From Chryseobacterium sp. OV279 (GTDB taxonomy: Bacteria; Bacteroidota; Bacteroidia; Flavobacteriales; Weeksellaceae): DNA of 64,000 nucleotides. Shown one piece after another: positions 35,026-44,269 of the stretch. Location: positions 124,001 to 188,000 of the forward strand of contig NZ_FQUD01000006.1 in the NCBI RefSeq assembly GCF_900128945.1. The letters are read 5' to 3'. The notes under the pieces are model-generated. The model was not told where the DNA came from. It saw only the letters and a program-made list of their open reading frames with translations, and ran no database searches. The position numbers and the translations under genes were made by a program. How positions within the stretch are numbered: position 1 is the first letter of the stretch; each line of letters begins with the position of its first letter.

Positions 35026-35535
35026 GTGAGCAGTCAAACCGAAACCGCTTTTTTAAAGCTCGTCAACCAGCACAAAGGCATTCTGTACAAGGCCTCCCGT
35101 ATCTACGCGGATTCTTTGGAGGACCGAGAAGACCTGCAGCAGGAGATCCTTATTCAGCTGTGGAAATCTTATCAGAACTTCAAAGGGAACAGTGAATTTT
35201 CGACCTGGATGTACCGTGTGGCCATCAACACCGCGATCACTTATTTAAAAAAAGAAAAGCAGCGGACGGATAATCAAACCGAGGTGCCACATCATTTCGA
35301 GGTCCAGAATGAAGACTATAATCCTAAAAAGGACAAGCAATTAGAAGTTTTTTACGCTGCAGTCCAGGAGCTTAAGGCATTAGAGAAAGCCGTCATCTTT
35401 TATTTCATGGAAGGAATGTCTCACAAAGAAATCGGAGACAACCTGGGGCTGAGCGAAGGCAACGCCCGTGTAAAACTTAACAGAACCAAAGAAAAAATAC
35501 AGCAAATCATAAAAAAATCAGGCTATGAATTTTGA
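35026..35535 (+). CDS. ECF-type RNA polymerase sigma factor
   Basis: 169 residues. Region 2 (about 10-75: ILYKASRIYADSLEDREDLQQEILIQLWKSYQNFKGNSEFSTWMYRVAINTAITYLKK) and region 4 (EKAVIFYFMEGMSHKEIGDNLGLSEGNARVKLNRTKEKI) are present. Translation starts at GTG; the nearby ATG is out of frame and hits a stop. The next gene overlaps by 11 nt and encodes a membrane protein, the usual arrangement for sigma/anti-sigma pairs. Confidence 0.93.
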   Translation: MSSQTETAFLKLVNQHKGILYKASRIYADSLEDREDLQQEILIQLWKSYQNFKGNSEFSTWMYRVAINTAITYLKKEKQRTDNQTEVPHHFEVQNEDYNPKKDKQLEVFYAAVQELKALEKAVIFYFMEGMSHKEIGDNLGLSEGNARVKLNRTKEKIQQIIKKSGYEF

Positions 35536-36133
35536 TCAATTAAAAGAACAGTGGAATAACGAAGACGGCGACAGCGTCAACATTCCCAACACCATAGAAC
35601 AACTAAAGAAAAGCAAACATCCGATCGAAAAGATCCAGAAAAGCATGAAAGCGGAATTTCCGATGCAGGTCATTGCCGTCATTCTTATCGCCTTCTTTCC
35701 GCAGCAGCTCCATTTTCCGGAATCTCAATATATTATTTATTACACTTCGTATGCGATGCTGGTTGTGATCTCCTCTTACTATCTGTTCGGATTCTATAAA
35801 TTTTATAAGCAGACCGAACTTTATGACGGAAATACCAAAAACAGCCTTTGGAAGATATACCACGAACTGAAACTGAATATGGAAAGATACCAGTCTTTCG
35901 GATTCCTTCTTCTTCCCCACTTTATGATCACATTAGGCTTGGAATTCTATAATATACTGGAGAAAAAAGGAGAAACCTTAGGTGATATGTCAAGTACTTA
36001 TCAGCAGGCTTTAATCATCAGCGTTCTGATCGGAACGGTGGCGATCGTCACGAGCATTGTGCTATGGACAAAATATATCTACGGAAGAAATGCTAAACGT
36101 CTGGAAAATATCCTGAACGAAATGGATGAATAA
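35525..36133 (+). CDS. Membrane protein, probable partner (anti-sigma-like) of the ECF sigma factor
   Basis: 202 residues. A soluble N-terminal ~45 residues (MNFDQLKEQWNNEDGDSVNIPNTIEQLKKSK) is followed by four hydrophobic segments (about 50-62, 70-90, 125-140, 155-178) and a basic tail. The overlap with the sigma gene and the cytosolic N-terminus suggest an anti-sigma role; I see no ZAS zinc motif or FecR domain. A terminator follows, so the unit is two genes, or three with the TraB-like gene. Confidence 0.75.
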   Translation: MNFDQLKEQWNNEDGDSVNIPNTIEQLKKSKHPIEKIQKSMKAEFPMQVIAVILIAFFPQQLHFPESQYIIYYTSYAMLVVISSYYLFGFYKFYKQTELYDGNTKNSLWKIYHELKLNMERYQSFGFLLLPHFMITLGLEFYNILEKKGETLGDMSSTYQQALIISVLIGTVAIVTSIVLWTKYIYGRNAKRLENILNEMDE

Positions 36134-36168
36134 CTTCCCTATCTATCTTCCACCAAACAATAACCATG

Positions 36169-36193
36169 AAACCCCAGACCTGATCTGGGGTTT
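36169..36193 (+). terminator. Terminator of the sigma-factor operon
   Basis: A 10-bp perfect stem (AAACCCCAGA / TCTGGGGTTT) with a 5-nt loop, followed by ATTATTT. Confidence 0.85.
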
Positions 36194-36269
36194 ATTATTT
36201 AATGACGTCAGGAAGTATAGACCAAGGCATACCATTGAATAGGCATATTTATTCCCTGTTTTTTCCGAC

Positions 36270-36659
36270 TTAAATATTTACTTTGTAGCTCAGTACTAGT
36301 TCATCCCCGCTTTTACCCCGTATCCCCCAATTATGCATTGGAGTTTCAAAAACTGTAATTTCCAGATCCATTGTCGAAATACCAAGTTCATTCTCAAATC
36401 TGTCAAACAAAAGCTGGTAAAGTTTCTTTTTTGCTTCAATACTTCTTCCTTCAAAAACATTTATTTCAATAATGGTATGCTTTTCCGTTCGTGTATCGAA
36501 GTAGAAAAAACTGTCTTCTTCTATATAAATAAATCTATGTGCTTTTTTTTCTTTCGGGTACTGAAAAGCATCAACTATACTTTCGTGTACAATTTCAGAT
36601 AATTTTTCCCTGATTGGATGCAGGTGTTTCTTTATTCCGAATATCTTAATTTGTCCCAT
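36270..36659 (-). CDS. Tautomerase (MIF/4-OT superfamily, Tautomerase_2-like) protein without Pro-1
   Basis: 129 residues. The segment HTIIEINVFEGRSIEAKKKLYQLLFDRFENELGISTMDLEITVFETPMHNWGIRGKSGDEL is characteristic of the Tautomerase_2 family. Active tautomerases use an N-terminal proline exposed after Met removal; here the protein begins Met-Gly-Gln-Ile, so the general base is missing. It may be catalytically different or a non-enzyme. Single gene on the minus strand. Confidence 0.82.
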   Translation of the reverse strand: MGQIKIFGIKKHLHPIREKLSEIVHESIVDAFQYPKEKKAHRFIYIEEDSFFYFDTRTEKHTIIEINVFEGRSIEAKKKLYQLLFDRFENELGISTMDLEITVFETPMHNWGIRGKSGDELVLSYKVNI

Positions 36660-36881
36660 TTATCATCAGTGTTTTTTTATTTCTATTGAGTTCTATCTTT
36701 TTAATACGAAAGAATCACTCCCAAATATACAAAAACCATCATAATCATCTAAAAACCAAATACTATGAATATCTAAACATAAATATCGGACTCAATTTTT
36801 TTTCCACATTATAACTTGCAGTAATATGTACTAAAAAAGCAGCCAAAATAATGAATGAATTACCGCAGCCTTTCCATTATT
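36660..36881. other. Non-coding spacer before the pgi operon
   Basis: A/T-rich DNA with no supported gene on either strand. It would contain the promoter of the tautomerase-like gene. The right end runs into the repeat-terminator module. Confidence 0.4.
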
Positions 36882-36903
36882 ATCATAATTTTAGATTTTA
36901 CAG
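36882..36903 (+). repeat. 22-bp sequence preceding a terminator, copy 2
   Basis: Identical to 34002-34023 and again followed directly by a CCTCC/GGAGG hairpin, although no plus-strand gene ends nearby. Confidence 0.85.
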
Positions 36904-36927
36904 CCTCCGTTTTTTTCCGGAGGTTTT
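36904..36927 (+). terminator. Orphan terminator hairpin upstream of pgi
   Basis: Stem CCTCCG / CGGAGG with a T-rich loop, followed by TTTT. The preceding plus-strand gene already ends at its own terminator 700 nt earlier. Confidence 0.7.
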
Positions 36928-36936
36928 ATTTTTCCT

Positions 36937-36944
36937 TAAATTTG
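36937..36944 (+). promoter_or_regulatory. -7 element for pgi
   Basis: TAAATTTG followed by CAC, 20 nt before the pgi ATG, and just downstream of the orphan terminator. Confidence 0.5.
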
Positions 36945-36964
36945 CACATCAGAAATAAAATGAT

Positions 36965-38665
36965 ATGGATTTTAAACATTTAGATCCAGCCCATCATTTT
37001 CTGAATCTACTAAATTCCAAAAGTATGCTATCAAAAATAAATCCTATACAAACTAACAGCTGGAAGGCTCTTGACGAACATTTTGCAGGAAATGACTTTG
37101 ATTTGAGAAGTCTTTTTCAGTACAATCCGGAGCGTTTTAATGAATTTTCTATACAAAAGGACAACTTCCTTTTTGACTATTCTAAAAACCTGATCGATTC
37201 AAGAACGAAGGAACTTTTACTTCATCTGGCAGAAGAGTGCCAGTTGAAAGACGCTATTTCCAAAATGTTTTCAGGTGACAAAATCAATGAAACAGAAGGA
37301 AGAGCAGTTCTTCATACAGCTTTGAGGGATTTTTCAGATAAAGAAATCATCGTAGACGGTGAAAACATAAAACCTCAGATCAGAAGAGTTCTTGACCATA
37401 TGAAAACGTTCTCTGAAAAAATTATTTCAGGAGAGCATAAAGGTTTCAGCGGAAAAGAAATCACTGATGTTGTGAATATCGGAATCGGAGGTTCAGATCT
37501 TGGACCGGTGATGGTTTGTTCCGCTTTAAAGCATTTTAAAACAAGATTAAACGTTCATTTCGTTTCAAACGTTGACGGTAATCACATTGCTGAAACCGTT
37601 AAAAAACTGAATCCTGAAACCACTTTATTCATCATTGCTTCCAAAACCTTTACGACTCAGGAAACAATGACGAATGCCAATTCTGCGAAAGACTGGTTCC
37701 TGAAAGCTGGAAAAGAGGAAGATGTGGCGAAACATTTCGTGGCTTTATCCACTAATGTTGAAGCTGTTAAAAAGTTTGGAATTGCAGAAGAAAATATATT
37801 TGAGTTCTGGGACTGGGTAGGCGGAAGATATTCTCTTTGGAGCGCTATCGGCCTAAGCATTGTTCTGGCAGTAGGATATGAGAATTTTGAAGAGCTTCTG
37901 AAAGGGGCTTCTGACACCGATCAACATTTCCAGACTGCAGATTTCTCAGAAAACATCCCGGTGTTGATGGGACTTTTAGGTATCTGGTACCGTAATTTCT
38001 ATGCTGCCACTACTTATGCGATCCTTCCTTATTCTCAATATCTGGATAGATTTGCAGCATATCTTCAGCAGGGAGATATGGAAAGTAACGGAAAATGCGT
38101 AGACAGAAACGGTGAATTCGTGGAATACGAAACAGGACCGATTATCTGGGGTGAGCCGGGAACAAACGGACAACACGCCTTTTACCAGTTGATCCACCAG
38201 GGAACGGAACTTATTCCTGCCGATTTTATAGCTTATGCAAAAAGCAGCAATGCCGTTTCTGATCATCAGCCTAAACTTTTAGCTAACTTTTTCGCGCAGA
38301 CTGAAGCACTTGCTTTCGGAAAATCTGAAGAGGAGGTAGAACAGGAATTAAGAAGTGAAGGAAAAAGTGATGAAGAAATTGACAGACTTCTAAATTATAA
38401 AGTCTTCCACGGAAACACACCTACCAACTCTATATTATTCAAGGAATTAACTCCTTTTTCACTGGGACAGCTGATTGCCTTGTACGAGCATAAAATCTTT
38501 GTTCAGGGTGTCATCTGGAATATTTTCAGTTTCGACCAGTTCGGAGTAGAATTAGGAAAAGTATTAGCCAATAAGATCCTTCCTGAGCTTGAAAACAATG
38601 AGGCAGTAAGTTCTCATGACAGCTCTACCAACGGATTGATCAATTATTATAAAGGAAATAAATAG
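36965..38665 (+). CDS. pgi: Glucose-6-phosphate isomerase
   Basis: 566 residues, within the usual 545-570 range. PGI signatures: VVNIGIGGSDLGPVMV (sugar-phosphate loop), FIIASKTFTTQETMTNA, the catalytic Glu region FWDWVGGRYSLWSAIGLS, and the C-terminal GVIWNIFSFDQFGVELGK. It interconverts glucose-6-P and fructose-6-P. It is first in a likely operon with a methyltransferase (3 nt on), folD and queE. Confidence 0.98.
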   Translation: MDFKHLDPAHHFLNLLNSKSMLSKINPIQTNSWKALDEHFAGNDFDLRSLFQYNPERFNEFSIQKDNFLFDYSKNLIDSRTKELLLHLAEECQLKDAISKMFSGDKINETEGRAVLHTALRDFSDKEIIVDGENIKPQIRRVLDHMKTFSEKIISGEHKGFSGKEITDVVNIGIGGSDLGPVMVCSALKHFKTRLNVHFVSNVDGNHIAETVKKLNPETTLFIIASKTFTTQETMTNANSAKDWFLKAGKEEDVAKHFVALSTNVEAVKKFGIAEENIFEFWDWVGGRYSLWSAIGLSIVLAVGYENFEELLKGASDTDQHFQTADFSENIPVLMGLLGIWYRNFYAATTYAILPYSQYLDRFAAYLQQGDMESNGKCVDRNGEFVEYETGPIIWGEPGTNGQHAFYQLIHQGTELIPADFIAYAKSSNAVSDHQPKLLANFFAQTEALAFGKSEEEVEQELRSEGKSDEEIDRLLNYKVFHGNTPTNSILFKELTPFSLGQLIALYEHKIFVQGVIWNIFSFDQFGVELGKVLANKILPELENNEAVSSHDSSTNGLINYYKGNK

Positions 38666-38668
38666 CAG

Positions 38669-39493
38669 ATGTCTGCATTACGGTCATATTATTATAAACT
38701 TCCTCCGGGCCTCAGGCTTTTGGGGAGAAAGATCTACTATTTCCCGATAGACCTTTATGATGGGTTTACCGGAAAAAGATCTAAAAACGAGCCTAAAAAG
38801 GGAGATATTTATGTAGGAGGCAGCGACTTTATTCCTCACGGGATTCGTCAGGCTAATGCGCTGAAAAAATATATCGGCTTACGAAATACCGACCGTGTTC
38901 TGGATGTAGGATGCGGAATCGGAAGAACCGCTGTAGCCCTTACCGGAATCATTGATAAAGGAACTTACGACGGTTTTGATGCTGTAGAAAAGGGAATTAA
39001 CTGGTGCAATAAAAATATCGGTCAAAAACATCCGAATTTTAAATTCAAGTTTACCCCGATTTATAATGATCTGTACAATACTTTCAGCCAAAAAGCGGAA
39101 GATTTTACATTTCCTTATGATGATGCTCAGTTTGACAAAGCATTTTTGTTCTCGGTATTCACTCATATGCAGATTCCTGAGATTAAAAGATATCTGAGCG
39201 AGATCAGCAGGGTTTTGAACAGCGGCGGGCAATGTCTGGCCACATTCTTCCTGTATGATGAATCTAAAAAGGAATATGGAACCATGCCATTTCCGCATCA
39301 ATATGATGGGTACAGACTTATGGATGATAAAGTGACCGCGGCCAATATCGCGGTAAGCATTCCATTGTTGAACCAGATGGCAGCAGAAGCCGGATTAAAA
39401 GTAACGACCATAAAAGGAGGATTCTGGAGAACTGATGTAGAAAAGGAAGGTGCCGATGAGTTCCAGGATATTGTTGTATTCAATAAAATCTAA
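38669..39493 (+). CDS. Class I SAM-dependent methyltransferase
   Basis: 274 residues. SAM-binding motif I is VLDVGCGIGRTAVAL (about 74-88); motif IV-like FDKAFLFSVFTHM and the post-I block follow. The basic, aromatic N-terminus (RSYYYKLPPGLRLLGRKIYYFP) is not a signal peptide. The substrate is not evident. It is tightly spaced after pgi (3 nt) and before folD (21 nt). Confidence 0.88.
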   Translation: MSALRSYYYKLPPGLRLLGRKIYYFPIDLYDGFTGKRSKNEPKKGDIYVGGSDFIPHGIRQANALKKYIGLRNTDRVLDVGCGIGRTAVALTGIIDKGTYDGFDAVEKGINWCNKNIGQKHPNFKFKFTPIYNDLYNTFSQKAEDFTFPYDDAQFDKAFLFSVFTHMQIPEIKRYLSEISRVLNSGGQCLATFFLYDESKKEYGTMPFPHQYDGYRLMDDKVTAANIAVSIPLLNQMAAEAGLKVTTIKGGFWRTDVEKEGADEFQDIVVFNKI

Positions 39494-39514
39494 ATAAAAG
39501 TAAAAAAAGTAAAA

Positions 39515-40399
39515 ATGGCAGAAATTCTTGACGGACTTAAAGTATCCAAAGAAATAAAAGCGGAGATCAAGGTTGAAGTGGAAAAGATCCTTGAAAGCAA
39601 GAAAAGAGCACCGCATCTGGTAGCAATTCTTGTTGGAAACAACGGAGCAAGCAAGGCGTATGTAAACAGTAAAGTAAAAGACTGTGAGGAAGTTGGATTC
39701 CGCTCTACCCTTGTCAAATTTCCAAGTACAGTTTCTGAATCTGAATTATTGGAAAAAATTGAGGAGCTGAATAAATCTAAATCGGTGGACGGTTTTATCG
39801 TACAGCTTCCTTTACCGGATCAGATCGATCAGGAAAAAATCATTTTGGCTATTGATCCAAGAAAAGATGTAGATGGTTTCCACCCTGAAAACTTCGGAAA
39901 AATGGCGTTGGAAATGGACACGTTCCTTCCTGCTACACCATTCGGGATTCTGACATTATTGGAAAGATACAATATTGAAACGAAAGGAAAAGACTGTGTG
40001 ATCATCGGAAGAAGTAAAATTGTAGGAAGACCTATGAGTATCCTGATGGGAAGAAAAGATTTCCCGGGTAACTCTACCGTGACTTTAACGCACTCTTACA
40101 CAAAAGATATCGAAGAATATACAAAAAAAGCAGACATTGTTATCACCGCTTTAGGCGATCCGCATTTCCTGAAAGGAGATATGATCAAGGACGGCGCAGT
40201 AATCGTGGATGTGGGTATCACAAGAGTAGATGATGATTCTCCAAAAGGATATTACCTTGCGGGTGACGTAGATTTTGACAGCTGTGCAGCCAAAGCAAGC
40301 TGGATCACGCCGGTACCGGGAGGTGTAGGCCCAATGACCAGAGCCATGCTGATGAAGAACACCATCATCGCATACAAAACTTCGGTCTATAACGACTAA
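39515..40399 (+). CDS. folD: Bifunctional methylene-THF dehydrogenase / methenyl-THF cyclohydrolase
   Basis: 294 residues, normal length. The substrate-site block AYVNSKVKDCEEVGF holds the catalytic Lys; DGFIVQLPLPDQI, the NADP-binding GRSKIVGRPMSILM and the C-terminal WITPVPGGVGPMTRAMLMKNT are the standard FolD signatures. It interconverts one-carbon folate forms needed for purine and fMet synthesis, and supplies the methylene-THF used by PanB. Confidence 0.98.
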   Translation: MAEILDGLKVSKEIKAEIKVEVEKILESKKRAPHLVAILVGNNGASKAYVNSKVKDCEEVGFRSTLVKFPSTVSESELLEKIEELNKSKSVDGFIVQLPLPDQIDQEKIILAIDPRKDVDGFHPENFGKMALEMDTFLPATPFGILTLLERYNIETKGKDCVIIGRSKIVGRPMSILMGRKDFPGNSTVTLTHSYTKDIEEYTKKADIVITALGDPHFLKGDMIKDGAVIVDVGITRVDDDSPKGYYLAGDVDFDSCAAKASWITPVPGGVGPMTRAMLMKNTIIAYKTSVYND

Positions 40400-40406
40400 T
40401 TTTAAA

Positions 40407-41036
40407 ATGAATAAAGAAGAAGATATTTTATTAAAAGAAGGTAAAATGCTCCCTGTGATGGAGCATTTTTACACTATTCAAGGGGAAGGTGCGCATACTG
40501 GAAAAGCAGCTTACTTTATCAGACTGGGAGGTTGCGACGTGGGTTGCCACTGGTGTGACGTGAAAGAAAGCTGGGATCCTACGCTGCATCCCTTGATGAA
40601 TGCTGAAGAAATTGCAGAAACTGCCGCAAAACACTGTAAAATCGTTGTTTTGACTGGTGGCGAACCATTAATGTGGAATTTAGATATTTTGACTTCTAAA
40701 TTAAAAGAATTAGGCTGCACCATACATATTGAAACTTCAGGAGCGTATCCTTTAAGCGGACAAATCGACTGGATTACTCTTTCACCAAAGAAAACCGGAC
40801 TTCCGAAAGAAGAAATTTATGCTAAAGCTCACGAACTTAAAATGATTGTTTTTAATAATAATGATTTTAAATTTGCTGACGAGCAAGCTGCAAAAGTTTC
40901 CGAAAACTGCAGGTTATATCTTCAGAGTGAGTGGAGCAAGCGTGATGAGATGTATCCAAAGATCACCGATTTTATTCTGGCTCACCCGGAATGGCAGGCT
41001 TCGGTTCAGACTCATAAATATTTGAATATTCCATAA
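40407..41036 (+). CDS. queE: 7-carboxy-7-deazaguanine synthase (radical SAM)
   Basis: 209 residues. The radical-SAM cysteines are in GGCDVGCHWCD (Cys43, Cys47, Cys50), preceded by YTIQGEGAHTGKAAYFIRL, a QueE hallmark. LTGGEPLMW and ETSGAYP follow. It converts 6-carboxytetrahydropterin to CDG in queuosine biosynthesis. It begins 7 nt after folD; no other que gene is in the window. Confidence 0.95.
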   Translation: MNKEEDILLKEGKMLPVMEHFYTIQGEGAHTGKAAYFIRLGGCDVGCHWCDVKESWDPTLHPLMNAEEIAETAAKHCKIVVLTGGEPLMWNLDILTSKLKELGCTIHIETSGAYPLSGQIDWITLSPKKTGLPKEEIYAKAHELKMIVFNNNDFKFADEQAAKVSENCRLYLQSEWSKRDEMYPKITDFILAHPEWQASVQTHKYLNIP

Positions 41037-41214
41037 AGATCATTTCCCTTAGATTGTGCAGAGCAAATTGAATGAGATTATTTTTATTCTTATGACTGGT
41101 TTTCTGCATGAAGTATCCAAGTAGTAGGACGAAAATTGATAATATTCATCGAATATGAGATATACCATAAAAAATATGTACCTTAGCTCTTCGTATCCGT
41201 TTAAACACCGATAG

Positions 41215-42585
41215 ATGCAGAGAATTCGATACTCTAGATACCTGAAATCGATTATTATTTTGCTTGACCTTATGGTTATTGCATCTATCTTTATATTCTT
41301 TTTTATAAGCAGGAATGAAAACTTAAGATACCATAGAGAAACATGGTATGAAAATGTTTTCTCTCTGATTCTACTGTTTTTGTTCTGGATGCTGCTGAGC
41401 GGCAGGACAAAAATTTATAACATTCAGAGGAATCTTACGTATACTTTGTTTTTGGAACGTCTTCTGATTCATTTCCTGTTTTTTATACTGGGAGTTCTCC
41501 TCATCGGAAGGGTGAGCAAAAATGTGTTTTTCAATTCAGATATCTACTGGCTCTCATTTTACCTGTTTTTCTTTATTTTCCTGGCGAAATCGGTCATTTA
41601 TTTTACCATAAAATATTTCCGTTCACTGGGGATCAATTACAGAAATGTCATGTTTTTGGGAGAAACAAGCTCTACCGAAATTTTAAGAAATATATTTAAA
41701 GATAGGAAGGATTACGGATATAGAATATTCGAATATGAAGGCCCGGCTATCAATCCCAATGCACTTGTTGGTTTCTGGAAAAAGAACGGAATTCACACCC
41801 TTTTTTTATCTACTGAAAATCTGTTCAATGAGGATACGGAGAAAGAAATCTTCAAGCTTGCAGAAGACAATAAGGTCCACGTTTCCCTGATTCCGAGCAT
41901 TACACAGAGTGATTTTTTCCTGTATGATCTCGGATATATTCAGACACAGCCGGTTCTAAGCCAGGCCAAATATCCTTTGGACTTTTATTCCAATTTTCTA
42001 GTAAAAAGGACATTCGATATTTTATTTTCAATATCAATATTAGTATTTCTCTGCTCGTGGCTATTTCCAGTTATTGCAATTCTCATCAAAGCAACTTCTA
42101 AAGGTCCTGTTTTCTTTGTACAGAAGAGATATGGTTTCCATGAGGAAGTATTTTCCTGCCTGAAATTCAGAACGATGATCGTTAATGAAGAATCTGCAAC
42201 GAAAACCACGGAAGAAAACGACTCCAGGATCACCACCATTGGAAAATTTCTGAGAAAAACCAGCCTTGATGAGCTTCCCCAGTTTATCAATGTACTGAAG
42301 GGAGAAATGTCTATCGTAGGACCCCGCCCTCATATGCTGGCCGTAGATAATTACTATAAGCCAAAGATCGGAAGATACAGCTTAAGAAGCATGGTTTCTC
42401 CCGGTATTACAGGACTGGCACAGGTAAGCGGACTGCGTGGAGATTACGGAGATGTGGAAGTGGAAATGAAGAAAAGAATCCTTGCAGATACGTTCTATGT
42501 AAGGAACTGGAGTTTTGTTCTGGATCTGGTCATCGTTTTAAAGACTGTTTTACTGGTGATCGCAGGGGATAAAAACGCAAAATAA
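41215..42585 (+). CDS. Polyprenyl-phosphate sugar phosphotransferase (WcaJ/PssY-type initiating glycosyltransferase)
   Basis: 456 residues: four N-terminal transmembrane helices, a CoA-binding-like central domain, a fifth hydrophobic segment (about 265-292) and the C-terminal bacterial sugar transferase domain with KRTFDILFSI, GPVFFVQKRYGFHEEVFSCLKFRTM, SLDELPQFINVLKGEMSIVGPRPHM and SPGITGLAQVSG. It starts capsule or exopolysaccharide repeat synthesis by moving a sugar-phosphate onto undecaprenyl phosphate. It stands alone, with no glycosyltransferase cluster around it. Confidence 0.92.
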   Translation: MQRIRYSRYLKSIIILLDLMVIASIFIFFFISRNENLRYHRETWYENVFSLILLFLFWMLLSGRTKIYNIQRNLTYTLFLERLLIHFLFFILGVLLIGRVSKNVFFNSDIYWLSFYLFFFIFLAKSVIYFTIKYFRSLGINYRNVMFLGETSSTEILRNIFKDRKDYGYRIFEYEGPAINPNALVGFWKKNGIHTLFLSTENLFNEDTEKEIFKLAEDNKVHVSLIPSITQSDFFLYDLGYIQTQPVLSQAKYPLDFYSNFLVKRTFDILFSISILVFLCSWLFPVIAILIKATSKGPVFFVQKRYGFHEEVFSCLKFRTMIVNEESATKTTEENDSRITTIGKFLRKTSLDELPQFINVLKGEMSIVGPRPHMLAVDNYYKPKIGRYSLRSMVSPGITGLAQVSGLRGDYGDVEVEMKKRILADTFYVRNWSFVLDLVIVLKTVLLVIAGDKNAK

Positions 42586-42701
42586 ATCAAACAAAAGGTT
42601 AAGATTACAATTGAGGAATCATATTTGCTTCTAAGGTTAAATAAACTTTAGGGCTTCAACTGAGCCTTACTTAATTAAATAAAAAAGTCTAATTTAGCAG
42701 C

Positions 42702-43454
42702 ATGTTAAAAAAGTTTTTCACAGCAGTAGGAGAATACATTATCCTTCTAGGTAAATCCTTGCAGAAACCCCAGAAAATGAGGGTTTTTTGGAAGCTGTTC
42801 ATGAGAGAAATTAATGATCTCGGCGTCAATTCTTTTGGGCTTGTGATCTTCACTTCTATATTTGTGGGAGCGGTAGTCGCTATCCAGATGTTCAACAACT
42901 TTGCTTCTTCCTCTTTTCCTATCCCTCCTTCATTCGTGGGATATGCTACGAAAGCCGTTTTGGTTCTGGAATTTTCACCAACCATCATCAGTCTTATCCT
43001 GGCCGGTAAAGTAGGATCATATATAGCATCAAGTATAGGAACCATGAGAGTTTCTGAGCAGATCGATGCCCTGGACATCATGGGAGTGAACTCTCCGAAT
43101 TTTCTGATATTACCTAAAATTTTTGCCTGCGTTATTTTCAATCCTATCCTTATCGCCATCAGTATCGTATTTGGTATCGGCGGTGGACATCTGGCAGGTA
43201 TGCTGACCGGAAACTGGACTGAGAACGACTATATTGTGGGAATTCAGATGTATATGCCCAATTTATTTGTGTATTACGCATTTCTAAAAACTACCGTATT
43301 TGCCTTTATCATCGCTACCGTTCCTTCCTATTTCGGATATAACGTAAAAGGAGGATCGCTGGAAGTAGGTAGAGCCAGTACACAGGCCGTAGTATGGACA
43401 ATGGTATTTATTATCATTTCTGAATTAATTTTAACCCAATTAATATTAAGCTAA
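42702..43454 (+). CDS. MlaE-family ABC transporter permease (lipid transport)
   Basis: 250 residues with about five or six membrane helices. The core SSFVGYATKAVLVLEFSPTII...GKVGSYIASSIGTMRVSEQIDALDIMGVNSPNFLILPKI is the MlaE (former DUF140) signature. With an MCE protein it moves phospholipids between membranes. Its stop overlaps the ATG of the ATPase gene (TAATG), a classic coupled pair. A near-consensus -7 (TAATTTAG) ends only 4 nt before the ATG. Confidence 0.94.
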   Translation: MLKKFFTAVGEYIILLGKSLQKPQKMRVFWKLFMREINDLGVNSFGLVIFTSIFVGAVVAIQMFNNFASSSFPIPPSFVGYATKAVLVLEFSPTIISLILAGKVGSYIASSIGTMRVSEQIDALDIMGVNSPNFLILPKIFACVIFNPILIAISIVFGIGGGHLAGMLTGNWTENDYIVGIQMYMPNLFVYYAFLKTTVFAFIIATVPSYFGYNVKGGSLEVGRASTQAVVWTMVFIIISELILTQLILS

Positions 43455-44269
43455 TGATTGAGGTAAAAGATCTTAAGAAGAGTTTTGGTGATGTCGAAGT
43501 CCTTAAGGGAATTTCAACTTCCTTCGACAAAGGAAAAGTGAACCTGATCATCGGGCAGAGCGGCTCGGGAAAGACTGTTTTCCTGAAAAGCTTACTGAAT
43601 GTATACCAGCCTTCATCGGGAGAGATCCTTTTTGACGGTACGGATATCAATACGATGACCAGAGATCAGAAACAGCACCTGCGTTCAGAAATCGGAACGG
43701 TATTTCAGGGCAGCGCGCTTTTTGACTCGTTAACCGTGGAAGAAAACATTATGTTTCCACTGGATATGTTTACCAACCTTACCTTCCGTGAAAAAAAGAA
43801 AAGGGTTTTTGAAGTCATAGGAAGAGTACATCTTGACAAAGCCGGCAGAAAATTTCCATCCGAGATATCAGGAGGGATGCAGAAACGTGTGGCCATTGCA
43901 AGAGCCATCGTCAACAATCCGAAGTACCTGTTCTGTGATGAGCCGAACTCCGGACTTGACCCTTATACTTCCAATATTATTGATGACCTTCTTCTTGAAA
44001 TCACCAAAGAATACAACACGACAACCATCATCAATACCCACGATATGAACTCTGTGATGACGATCGGGGAGAAAATTGTATACTTGAGATTGGGAATCAA
44101 AGAATGGGAAGGAAACAAAGACGTTCTGATCACCGCAGGCAATAAAAATCTTATTGACTTCGTTTATTCTTCAGAACTGTTTAAAGAACTGAGAGAATAT
44201 TTACTTGAAAATAATAAAACGATTGAAAATACAATCACTAAAATAGACGATAATGAAAAAGGTACTTAG
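43454..44269 (+). CDS. MlaF-family ABC transporter ATP-binding protein
   Basis: 271 residues. Walker A GQSGSGKTVFLKS, Q-loop VFQGSALFDSLTVEENI, ABC signature ISGGMQKRVAIARAI and Walker B LFCDEPNSGLDP are intact. It energises the MlaE permease. The C-terminal ~25 residues are a family-specific extension. Its end overlaps the next gene by 17 nt. Confidence 0.95.
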   Translation: MIEVKDLKKSFGDVEVLKGISTSFDKGKVNLIIGQSGSGKTVFLKSLLNVYQPSSGEILFDGTDINTMTRDQKQHLRSEIGTVFQGSALFDSLTVEENIMFPLDMFTNLTFREKKKRVFEVIGRVHLDKAGRKFPSEISGGMQKRVAIARAIVNNPKYLFCDEPNSGLDPYTSNIIDDLLLEITKEYNTTTIINTHDMNSVMTIGEKIVYLRLGIKEWEGNKDVLITAGNKNLIDFVYSSELFKELREYLLENNKTIENTITKIDDNEKGT

